Assembly: GCF_900199545.1 (NCBI RefSeq) | Contig: NZ_LT962671.1 | Span: forward strand, 1,605,142-1,622,001 | DNA from: Raoultibacter massiliensis | GTDB lineage: Bacteria > Actinomycetota > Coriobacteriia > Coriobacteriales > Eggerthellaceae | Direction of reading: 5' to 3' | DNA length: 16,860 nucleotides | Shown: in pieces, positions 1-6,418 of the stretch | How positions within the stretch are numbered: position 1 is the first letter of the stretch | How the letters are laid out: each line of letters begins with the position of its first letter | Notes under the pieces: model-generated | Told to the model about the DNA's origin: nothing | The model's input: only the letters and a program-made list of their open reading frames with translations | Databases searched by the model: none | Translations under genes and position numbers: made by a program

Positions 1-261
1 GGCGGCTTCATCGTCTTCGGCACGCGATTCTGCGGGTTCGACTCCCGCCGCATCCAAATCGAGTCCGACAGGATCGACCTGCGCATCGGCAGCATCCCCG
101 CCCTTCTCGACGGCCGGCTCGATCGCCTCGGCACCCGTCGGATCCAACTCGCCCGGCTTTTCACCATGGGGAATTGCGACGGATGCGATCCGCTCGGTCT
201 TCAACGGATCATCGCCGGATTCGGCATCGGGGCCGACGGTTCGCTTTGGAATATCGTCCAC
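1..261 (-). CDS. Acidic Ala/Asp/Glu-rich protein of unknown function, N-terminal 87 residues (runs off left edge)
   Basis: The reading frame is open from a GTG at 261-259 to the window edge, giving 87 residues. The GTG is preceded by a TAGGAG-like ribosome binding site that overlaps the stop codon of the upstream transcobalamin-like gene, so the two are probably cotranscribed and coupled (9 bases between stop and start). The visible part is hydrophilic and rich in Ala, Asp, Glu, Gly and Pro, with no signal peptide, membrane segment or Cys; it looks like a disordered N-terminal region. I do not recognise the family. Position behind a cobalamin-riboswitch gene suggests a role in cobalamin uptake (for example a transporter component whose membrane part lies outside the window), but that is inference from context only. 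Confidence 0.6.
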   Translation of the reverse strand, partial: MDDIPKRTVGPDAESGDDPLKTERIASVAIPHGEKPGELDPTGAEAIEPAVEKGGDAADAQVDPVGLDLDAAGVEPAESRAEDDEAA

Positions 262-270
262 GAAGGTCTC

Positions 271-2385
271 CTACCTCATGCTTGCCCGCTGGCTGCAAAC
301 GCCGCGTCGGCGAACCGCAGCCGCGAGGCCGACGAGCGCGCACAGCGCGATCCCCGCCACACTCGCCACGGGAGTCGCGTCGCCGGTTTTCGCCAGTCTA
401 TCGTCATTGGCCGCAGGCGCTTCCGCCGCACCGGGCAACCCCGCAACGCCATCCGCGGCCTGCAGATACACGTTGTAGGCGGCACCGGTGTTCTTGAATC
501 CCTGATAGGCGACCATCGCACGGAATCCCTGCTCGGTGGCCATCTCGTTTTCGCTCGCCCCGAAAACGAATCCGGTTCGGGACTCGTTTGCGAACGACAG
601 CAGCGCAGACAGGGGCGTCTCGCCGCTCTCGACGGCCCATGACGTGGCTGGATCGATTCCAACGGCGGCAAGGGCGATCACCGCAACTGCCGTCGAGTTC
701 ACATTCGACTGAGTCGCAAGGCCGCCATTGCCCAGCGAGGGAAAACCTCCGTCGGCAAGCTGCAGGCTCTTGAGCGCGGAAAGGGCATCCTGCAACGCCG
801 CCTCAACGCGCGCATCGCTGCGGTACGGGGCAAGAGCCGCAATCACCATGGCCGTTACGTCGGGATCCGCCGCAGAGGTGCCGTCGAGCGCGAACCCGCC
901 ATCGGGAAGCTGGCTTGCAAGCACGTCGTCGATGAGCTGCTGCTCAGACGAAGCGCCAGCAGGAACGGCATAGGGTCCGCTCTTGTATGCGAGCAGGGCA
1001 AACGCTCGCCCGTTGATCCCGTTGGTCGCTATCGCGGTCGAACCCAGCGAGTCGATCAAACTCGTTCCATCCTGGTTTGCGATGCCATCGGCATCGACGC
1101 CGATGGCCGTGAGGGCGAGAATGTTCTTCTGCAGAGCCGTCGGATTGGCAACGCCGATCGATTCGCGTACCGAATCGACAAGCGCATCCTTGTCGACGGC
1201 CGAGGACTGGCCGATGGCGGCGAGATCAAGCGCCTCCCATGGTTCGGACGTCGCCGAAAACGAGCTGGCAATCGACGAGAAAAGCTGCGCGTAAGCCTCG
1301 CTGTCAAGAGCAACCGGATCATAGGTTTCGTCGGTTGTCGGAGGCTTGATCGGGGGAACCGCCACCTCGGAGCCATCGGTCGCCGAAGCGATGAGGGCGG
1401 CCCAGTCGGCGGGCGCCTGCGCGGTGGGGAAGCTCGACCAGGCAAACTGGTAGGTTACTCCATCGACGAGCGCGTCCCCGCTTTGTCCTTCGGTACCGCT
1501 CGCATACTGCTTGTTTTTGTAAGTTGACCAGGATAGAGGCGATCCAGCCGCATTTGCAAGCGTTGCTCCCTTGTTGGGGGTAACGGAGAAAAGATAGGGG
1601 CCGTAGCTCATATCCTTGAACGAGTAATCCTGTATGTCGCCTGCAGCTTTCGCTGCGGCAAACAGATCCTCCACCGTGGCATCCTCCGCAAACGGATACT
1701 GCTTGTTCACCGCAATGATCGGTTCGCCGGAAAGATCAAGGCCCGCCACAACGGAAAGCGTTGCGACGCCCTTCTTCGCATCGCCTCCCGCAATCTGCGT
1801 GCTCGCATCCGCTGCATCAACGATCGGAGTCCAATCGGAAGGAGCGGCTGCCGTCGGATAGCTCGACCATGCGAACTGGTACGATGCGCCGTCGACAAGC
1901 GCTTCGGTGCCCTGGGCTTCCGCATCGACCGCATACGCTCCGTTTTTGTAGCTTCCCCAATACAGAGACCCGTCAGGCGCGTTCTCCACGACTGCTCCGG
2001 TTTTCAGCGTAACCGACCGAATGTAGGATCCGTAGCCCTCGTCGACGAAGACGTAGTCCTTGATCTCCCCCGCGGCTTTCGCTGCGGCAAACAAGCCCTC
2101 CACCGTTGCACCTTCGGAAAACCGGTACTTCGTATTCACCACGACATTCGGGCTGCCGTCGAAATCGAGGCCGTAGACGATCGTCAACGTGGCGGTGCCG
2201 GCCGTCTGCTCGGATGAAGCCATCGGCGCCGCCTGCGCATCGCCCGAGGCGCTGTTTTCGGCGAATGCCGTCCGAGGCGCCAAGCTCAAACACAGCGCGA
2301 GCGCCAGAAGCACCGCCCCGATCTTCGCATGGATTGTGCGGCCCGCCTGCGCGCCGAGCGCGGCGCGGTCGTTTGATCGAATCAC
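271..2385 (-). CDS. Cell-wall-anchored transcobalamin-like protein: two DUF4430 domains, alpha/alpha toroid, LAKTG sorting signal
   Basis: A secreted protein of 704 residues, probably binding cobalamin at the cell surface. I chose the GTG at 2385 because GAAAGGAG lies 7 bases upstream and a signal peptide follows directly (hydrophobic core about 21-37, AFA cleavage site at 40-42); the frame is open further upstream, but that part is riboswitch. Two DUF4430/transcobalamin C-terminal-like domains occupy about 66-178 and 208-322 and are clear duplicates (LFAAAKAAGEIKDY versus LFAAAKAAGDIQDY; YQFAWSSYPTA versus YQFAWSSFPTA). A prolyl linker (343-351) leads to an alpha/alpha toroid of prenyltransferase/squalene-oxidase-repeat type, about 360-645, with repeat marks LPDGGFAL (493-500) and LADGGFPS (543-550). 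The C-terminus has LAKTG (664-668), a hydrophobic segment and an RRR tail, a sortase signal of the LAXTG (class E) kind. In animal intrinsic factor the same two folds bind B12, in the opposite order. Cobalamin binding itself is inferred. Confidence 0.88.
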   Translation of the reverse strand: MIRSNDRAALGAQAGRTIHAKIGAVLLALALCLSLAPRTAFAENSASGDAQAAPMASSEQTAGTATLTIVYGLDFDGSPNVVVNTKYRFSEGATVEGLFAAAKAAGEIKDYVFVDEGYGSYIRSVTLKTGAVVENAPDGSLYWGSYKNGAYAVDAEAQGTEALVDGASYQFAWSSYPTAAAPSDWTPIVDAADASTQIAGGDAKKGVATLSVVAGLDLSGEPIIAVNKQYPFAEDATVEDLFAAAKAAGDIQDYSFKDMSYGPYLFSVTPNKGATLANAAGSPLSWSTYKNKQYASGTEGQSGDALVDGVTYQFAWSSFPTAQAPADWAALIASATDGSEVAVPPIKPPTTDETYDPVALDSEAYAQLFSSIASSFSATSEPWEALDLAAIGQSSAVDKDALVDSVRESIGVANPTALQKNILALTAIGVDADGIANQDGTSLIDSLGSTAIATNGINGRAFALLAYKSGPYAVPAGASSEQQLIDDVLASQLPDGGFALDGTSAADPDVTAMVIAALAPYRSDARVEAALQDALSALKSLQLADGGFPSLGNGGLATQSNVNSTAVAVIALAAVGIDPATSWAVESGETPLSALLSFANESRTGFVFGASENEMATEQGFRAMVAYQGFKNTGAAYNVYLQAADGVAGLPGAAEAPAANDDRLAKTGDATPVASVAGIALCALVGLAAAVRRRGVCSQRASMR

Positions 2386-2477
2386 TGTCCTGCTCCTTTC
2401 GTCGTGTACCCCATCGAAAAAGAAGACAGCATCGATACCGCGACCATTGCGTCGTGGCCCGTTTCGGCTCTCGAAAA

Positions 2478-2645
2478 TAAGCCGAGGCAGCCCGTAGGCA
2501 GCACCCGGGTTTGCGATTGCAGTAGCTCGCTGCTCACGCAGACACGCTTCTCGGCAAGTGTTCTGGCTGAATGGGCTGGCGCCCAAATCACAGTGGCGGT
2601 ACCGTGCGGGATTCGCACCCGGCTTTCCTCGCCTGAGACGTCTTC
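2478..2645 (-). promoter_or_regulatory. Cobalamin riboswitch (B12 box) controlling the transcobalamin-like gene
   Basis: The minus strand carries the conserved cobalamin aptamer elements in the right order. There is a GGAAAGCCGGGTGCGAATCCC-like P3/P4 segment, CCGCCACTGTGA (2599-2588), and the B12 box AGCCAGAACACTTGCC (2568-2553). The aptamer lies just downstream of a TATAAT promoter and about 100-250 bases upstream of the GTG start. A short hairpin (CGGCT/AGCCG, 2465-2484) follows and may be part of the expression platform, though it has no U-run, so control could act on translation. The exact ends are estimates. Confidence 0.88.
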
Positions 2646-2658
2646 TTTTGTTCGGGAG

Positions 2659-2686
2659 ATTATACACTGCAAAACGCGCTTGTCCT
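2659..2686 (-). promoter_or_regulatory. Promoter of the riboswitch/transcobalamin-like transcript
   Basis: Read on the minus strand: -35 AGGACA (2686-2681, four of six matches to TTGACA), a 16-base spacer, and a perfect -10 TATAAT (2664-2659). Transcription would begin near 2652, just before the aptamer, giving a leader of about 265 bases. Confidence 0.65.
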
Positions 2687-2767
2687 TCATGAAAACGCGA
2701 CTACCGCCTGTGTTATCCTACGGTTTTGCCAAAGATAAGCCGCAAAGCATTACACGAAGGAGAACCC

Positions 2768-3133
2768 ATGCCGACGTTTTCGGAGCGCGTGTTCGATATC
2801 GTAAAGCAGATTCCCGAAGGAAAAGTGTCCACCTACGGACAGATCGCCCGCATGATGGGCTCCCCTCGCTCGGCCCGCTACGTGGGCTGGGCGCTGCGCG
2901 GCAACAAAGAACCCGTGCCCACGCCCTGCCATCGCGTCATCTTCAAGGACGGCAGGATTTGCGAAGGATACGCGTTCGGCGGCCCGGACGTGCAGCGCAA
3001 GCTCCTCGAAGACGAGGGAGTGGCGTTTGTCGACGATATGCACGTCGACATGGAATCCTGCCTCTGGGCGCCAGAAGCCGACCGCCTTGTCCCGCCGTCC
3101 GATATCGACTGGAAAAAAGAGATGGGCCTATAG
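2768..3133 (+). CDS. MGMT/Ogt-type methylated-DNA--cysteine alkyltransferase-like protein, catalytic domain only
   Basis: A 121-residue protein of the O6-alkylguanine-DNA alkyltransferase family, which transfers alkyl groups from guanine to its own cysteine. The ATG at 2768 is supported by GAAGGAG 6 bases upstream; the frame opens earlier at 2726 without a ribosome binding site. Visible family marks are the helix-turn-helix start IPEGKVSTYGQIA (15-27), the arginine-finger region SARYVGWAL (35-43), and the active-site motif PCHRV with Cys54. It lacks the N-terminal domain of full Ogt/Ada proteins, as do the short alkyltransferase-like (ATL) proteins. Unlike ATLs, where that cysteine is replaced (often PWHRV), the cysteine is kept, so it could be a true transferase. 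The gene stands alone and converges with the flavoprotein operon. A weak -10-like TTATCC lies near 2712. Confidence 0.88.
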   Translation: MPTFSERVFDIVKQIPEGKVSTYGQIARMMGSPRSARYVGWALRGNKEPVPTPCHRVIFKDGRICEGYAFGGPDVQRKLLEDEGVAFVDDMHVDMESCLWAPEADRLVPPSDIDWKKEMGL

Positions 3134-3140
3134 GAACCGG

Positions 3141-3209
3141 CGGGCAAGCCAACGAACAAGTTAGCGGGCACGCCGACGCCAAACGAGCGGGCAAGCCGGA
3201 GCAAAACGT
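3141..3209. repeat. Three degenerate 23-24 bp direct repeats between convergent genes
   Basis: The unit begins CGGGCAAGCC (3141), CGGGCACGCC (3165) and CGGGCAAGCC (3188), each followed by a similar AC-rich stretch. The array fills much of the 140-base gap between the alkyltransferase stop and the flavoprotein stop. No clear intrinsic terminator is visible in this gap, only an imperfect GGCC-based hairpin at 3249-3266 without a T-run. Confidence 0.55.
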
Positions 3210-3273
3210 CGGGAAAAGATGAAACATCGAGGGTTTGCACGCATGGTTGGCCGCATGTGCGCTGGCCATTCGG

Positions 3274-5007
3274 CTAGAGCATCGCCTCGGCCGCCAGCGC
3301 CTCGGCCACGCGAAGACCGTCGACGGCGGCGCTCATGATGCCGCCCGCGTACCCCGCACCTTCCCCACAAGGATACAAGCCCGTCGCAGATGCGGGCGGC
3401 GCAGTCGACACGGCGGATGCAGCCGGTGCGGCCGAACCCGCCAGCGACGCCTGGAATCCGCTGTCTCGAACGATGCGCACCGGCGACGAGCTGCGCGTCT
3501 CGACGCCTGTCAGAACCGCTTGCGGATCGGCGAAGCCATGCAGCTTTCTGTCAAGCAACGGCAGCGCCTCGGCAATCGCATCCGCCACGAAGCCCGGAAG
3601 GCACTCCCGAAGGTTGCACCAGGCAACGCCGCGCGCGCAGGTGGGCGAAACGGATGGTGCGAAAGCCGTGCGGCCCCCCGCGAGGAAATCCCCAACCGTC
3701 GAAGCAGGCGCCGCATAAGGAGAGCCCCCCGCTTCGATGGCGCACCGATACGCCGCACGCTCGATGCGCTGCTGGAATTCAACGCCGGCAAGCACATCGT
3801 CGCCGGGAAAATCAGACGGATCCACACCCACGAGCAGTGCGCTGTTGGCGTTTGCGCCATCGCGCGCATATCGGCTCATGCCGTTGACGACCACGCCGTC
3901 GCGCTCGCTCGCCGCGCAGACGACTTCGCCGCCCGGACACATGCAGAACGTGTACACGCCGCGCCCGCTCGGCAGGTGCACCGCCAGCTTGTATTCGGCG
4001 GCGCCGAGGGCGGGATGCGATGCGAAGGCCCCGTACTGAGACCGGTCGATCGCCTTCTGCGCATGCTCGATGCGCACGCCGACCGAAAAGGGCTTTCGCT
4101 CCATGGCTACGCCCGCATCGCGCAGCATCGAAAACGTGTCGCGAGCGGAATGCCCACATGCGAGAACGACCCGATCCACATTCACAGCTTCGGTTTCGCC
4201 TGTTTCCCCATCGATCAGATCGGCACGAGAAAGAGCACCGTCGGAAAACACGAGTCTCTCAAGGCGGGTTTTGAACCTGACGCTTCCGCCCGCCTCTACG
4301 ATGGCTTCGCGCATCGAGCGCACCACGCTAACGAGCCTATCGGTTCCCATGTGCGGTTTCGCCTGCCAGAGAATCTCCTCGGGAGCTCCCGCTTCGACAA
4401 ACCAGCGCAGCACATGCTTGGTGTAGGGGTTCTTGGTGTTCGTCGTCAGCTTGCCATCCGAAAACGTTCCCGCTCCGCCTTCCCCGAACTGGATGTTCGC
4501 CTCCTCGTCGAGCACGCCCGTGCGTTCGAACTCGGCGACGGCCGAAACGCGGTCCTCGACGGCGGGGCCCCGATCGATCAGCAGCGGGCGCAGCCCCGCC
4601 CGCGCAAGGTACAGCGCCGCGAAAAGCCCCGCCGGACCCGCACCCACGACAAGCGGCCTTGCTCCGCACGTTTGCACCGAAAAGCCCTGCGCGCTCCAAA
4701 GCCGAACGAAAGCCCGCTGGGAAAGGTCGGGGATGGCAAGCGGCTCGTAGGGAGCATGGCGCTTCGCGCCTTTTGCAACAAGACGGTCTTCGAGCGCTTC
4801 GTCAGCGAGCGAAACCGCAACCGTGCAGACGAAATGAACGTCGCTCTTCCTTCGGGCATCGACGCTTCTCTTCGCAAGCCTCGCTTCGGCCACATCGTCC
4901 AATGAAATCCGCAGCGCACGCGACGCCGCCGCACGCAGCGCCGAATCGACATCGGCACCCGCAGCGAAGTCGTCGAGCTCGACTCGCAGATTCGATACCT
5001 CGATCAT
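3274..5007 (-). CDS. COG2509-type FAD-dependent dehydrogenase
   Basis: A 577-residue flavoprotein of the poorly characterised COG2509 family. The N-terminal part (about 1-110) is the small alpha/beta domain usual for the family, with the MIEVSNLRVEL start. The FAD-binding Rossmann motif VGAGPAGLFAALYLARAG is at 121-138 and ends in DRG (145-147). Further family marks are FGEGGAGTFSDGKL, typical of COG2509, and the C-terminal FAD motif LYPCGEGAGYAGGIMSAA. The substrate is not known. The ATG at 5007 overlaps the TGA of the upstream flavoprotein by four bases (ATGA), so translation is coupled; the longer frame to 5064 has no better start. Cytosolic: no signal peptide or membrane segment. Confidence 0.87.
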   Translation of the reverse strand: MIEVSNLRVELDDFAAGADVDSALRAAASRALRISLDDVAEARLAKRSVDARRKSDVHFVCTVAVSLADEALEDRLVAKGAKRHAPYEPLAIPDLSQRAFVRLWSAQGFSVQTCGARPLVVGAGPAGLFAALYLARAGLRPLLIDRGPAVEDRVSAVAEFERTGVLDEEANIQFGEGGAGTFSDGKLTTNTKNPYTKHVLRWFVEAGAPEEILWQAKPHMGTDRLVSVVRSMREAIVEAGGSVRFKTRLERLVFSDGALSRADLIDGETGETEAVNVDRVVLACGHSARDTFSMLRDAGVAMERKPFSVGVRIEHAQKAIDRSQYGAFASHPALGAAEYKLAVHLPSGRGVYTFCMCPGGEVVCAASERDGVVVNGMSRYARDGANANSALLVGVDPSDFPGDDVLAGVEFQQRIERAAYRCAIEAGGSPYAAPASTVGDFLAGGRTAFAPSVSPTCARGVAWCNLRECLPGFVADAIAEALPLLDRKLHGFADPQAVLTGVETRSSSPVRIVRDSGFQASLAGSAAPAASAVSTAPPASATGLYPCGEGAGYAGGIMSAAVDGLRVAEALAAEAML

Positions 5008-6245
5008 GGCGCGCACCGCCCCGCGGCGGCCCGTCCCGCAAGAGCGCCGCTTGTCCAGGCCCAATGGAGGTTGTACCCCCCGCAGGGAGCATCGATGTCA
5101 AGCGCTTCGCCGACAACGTACAGACCCGCGTGGAGCCGCGATTCCATCGTATCGGGCGAAAAAGGCGCAACCTCGAAGCCACCGCGGCTCACCTGGCATT
5201 GCCGCACATCCCCGGCACCCCGAACTTCGAGCCTGAACGATTTGACGGCGCAGGCGAGATCCGCTGTCCGGCCGCGGGCAACGGGGTCGTCCGCACGCAT
5301 GCCGATCGACGCGCACACGGCTCGGGCGACCGGAGCCAGCAGCATGCCCGAAAGAAGCTCTACGGCGCCCCGTGAGCCGAACCGCTCGACGCGCAGCGAG
5401 AGATCGGCCGCAAGGGCATCCTCGCTCGTTTCGGGAACCAGATCCAGAGAAAGGACGTCGCCTGCTTCTGCAAAACGCGAAAGATCGAAGATCGCGATGC
5501 CCGAAACGCCGTAATCGCGGAACAGGACCTCGCCCGCCTCGCATGCCTTGAGCGAAGGCGACGGCAAAGCCTTTCGCCTCCCAGCCGCCTTATCGCCCGA
5601 TTCGCACGGGCGGCCGTACAGCGAAACCTCGCAGCGCACGCGTATGTTGTTGAGGCCCTTGATGGGCGCGACATCTGTTTTGAGCGGACCGAGCACGGGC
5701 AGAACGCCCGCATAGGGGTATGCGGGAGGCAGAAGCGATTGCGCGGGTCCTCCCCCGCACGCGAGGATGACGGCGTCGGCGAAAACCGTGCCCCCGTCGG
5801 CAAAGCAAACGAGGAATCTTTCTTCGACGGGCGTGACGGCAACGACCTCGGTGCCGCACGATTCGCGCACGCCGCTTTCGCGGATGGCGAAGCGCAGCAC
5901 ATCGAGCACCGAAGTCGCCTTGTTCGTCAGCGGATAGATGCGGCCTTCGGCCTCCTCACGCATGACCAGGCCCAGATCCGCGAAAGAGGATCGAACCTTC
6001 TCGGGCGGCAATGCCCGATACGCTTCGCGGACAAACTCCGCATTTCGGTATACGGCGGCATCGATCGCCGAATTCGACAGGTTGCAGCGGCCGTTCCCCG
6101 TCGCAAGAATGCTCTTGCCGACGCGATCCGACGCCTCGTATACGGTTATCTCCATCCTTGCGGAGCGCCGACGGGATTCGCGCGCCGCTTCGACGGCTGC
6201 CGCAAGGCCCGCAGCGCCGCCGCCTATGATCGCTAACGTTTTCAT
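5004..6245 (-). CDS. HI0933/YhiN (BaiN/RdsA-like) family NAD(P)/FAD-dependent oxidoreductase
   Basis: A 413-residue flavoprotein. Motifs from N to C: dinucleotide-binding IIGGGAAGLAAA (6-17), the family hallmark ATGNGRCNLSN (48-58), the region LTNKASSVLDVL-like (RIYPLTNKATSVLDVL), and the C-terminal VVGEALDIDAPCGGYNLHWAWTSG that closes the FAD site. Length is normal for the family (about 400). Relatives include BaiN, linked to bile-acid metabolism in Clostridium scindens, and housekeeping YhiN; homology does not decide the substrate here. I chose the ATG at 6245 (MKTLAIIGGG) because the Rossmann fold must begin there; the frame continues to 6407 but encodes unlikely sequence. No Shine-Dalgarno precedes it, but a TATTAT lies 6 bases upstream, suggesting a leaderless mRNA. 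It is the first gene of a two-gene operon. Confidence 0.88.
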   Translation of the reverse strand: MKTLAIIGGGAAGLAAAVEAARESRRRSARMEITVYEASDRVGKSILATGNGRCNLSNSAIDAAVYRNAEFVREAYRALPPEKVRSSFADLGLVMREEAEGRIYPLTNKATSVLDVLRFAIRESGVRESCGTEVVAVTPVEERFLVCFADGGTVFADAVILACGGGPAQSLLPPAYPYAGVLPVLGPLKTDVAPIKGLNNIRVRCEVSLYGRPCESGDKAAGRRKALPSPSLKACEAGEVLFRDYGVSGIAIFDLSRFAEAGDVLSLDLVPETSEDALAADLSLRVERFGSRGAVELLSGMLLAPVARAVCASIGMRADDPVARGRTADLACAVKSFRLEVRGAGDVRQCQVSRGGFEVAPFSPDTMESRLHAGLYVVGEALDIDAPCGGYNLHWAWTSGALAGRAAAGRCAP

Positions 6246-6251
6246 GAATTC

Positions 6252-6257
6252 ATAATA
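6252..6257 (-). promoter_or_regulatory. Putative -10 element of a leaderless transcript for the flavoprotein pair
   Basis: TATTAT on the minus strand ends 6 bases before the ATG at 6245, so transcription would start at or next to the A of the start codon. No ribosome binding site is present between them, which fits a leaderless mRNA. No good -35 hexamer is visible at 16-18 bases. Confidence 0.45.
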
Positions 6258-6340
6258 GCGCAAACTCCCGCGAATGCGCGCGGCCCGCGCCCAAACCGAG
6301 GCGAGCGCGCCGCGCCAGGGCACCGCGCTCCCAAATGCCC

Positions 6341-6346
6341 TATAAT
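6341..6346 (+). promoter_or_regulatory. -10 element for the membrane LuxR regulator gene
   Basis: A perfect TATAAT 73 bases upstream of the ATG at 6419, in an otherwise very GC-rich divergent spacer. The expected -35 position (about 6318) holds GC-rich sequence without resemblance to TTGACA, so the promoter may be weak or need an activator. Confidence 0.5.
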
Positions 6347-6418
6347 GCAAGCAGTGGAAGCAAGTCCTGCTCGGGTAGAGTGCAGCAGATTCATTCGACA
6401 TGCGCATCAGGGGGCGCC

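Noticed and set aside
32..56. tRNA 3'-end-like sequence: T-arm GCGGGTTCGACTCCCGC followed by CGCATCCA
   Set aside because: The T-arm is convincing in isolation, but the would-be anticodon stem to its left pairs at only three of five positions, the 5' half lies outside the window, and the opposite strand is an open acidic frame with a good ribosome binding site. Sequence to the left would decide.
2386..2667. N-terminal extension of the transcobalamin-like frame upstream of the GTG at 2385
   Set aside because: The extension overlaps the cobalamin riboswitch, is Arg-rich without family likeness, and would bury the signal peptide about 115 residues into the protein.
3235..4905. Long plus-strand open frame (556 residues) opposite the COG2509 gene
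   Set aside because: It is Arg/His-rich shadow sequence created by GC-biased codons of the minus-strand flavoprotein, which has clear FAD motifs; no ribosome binding site or domain.
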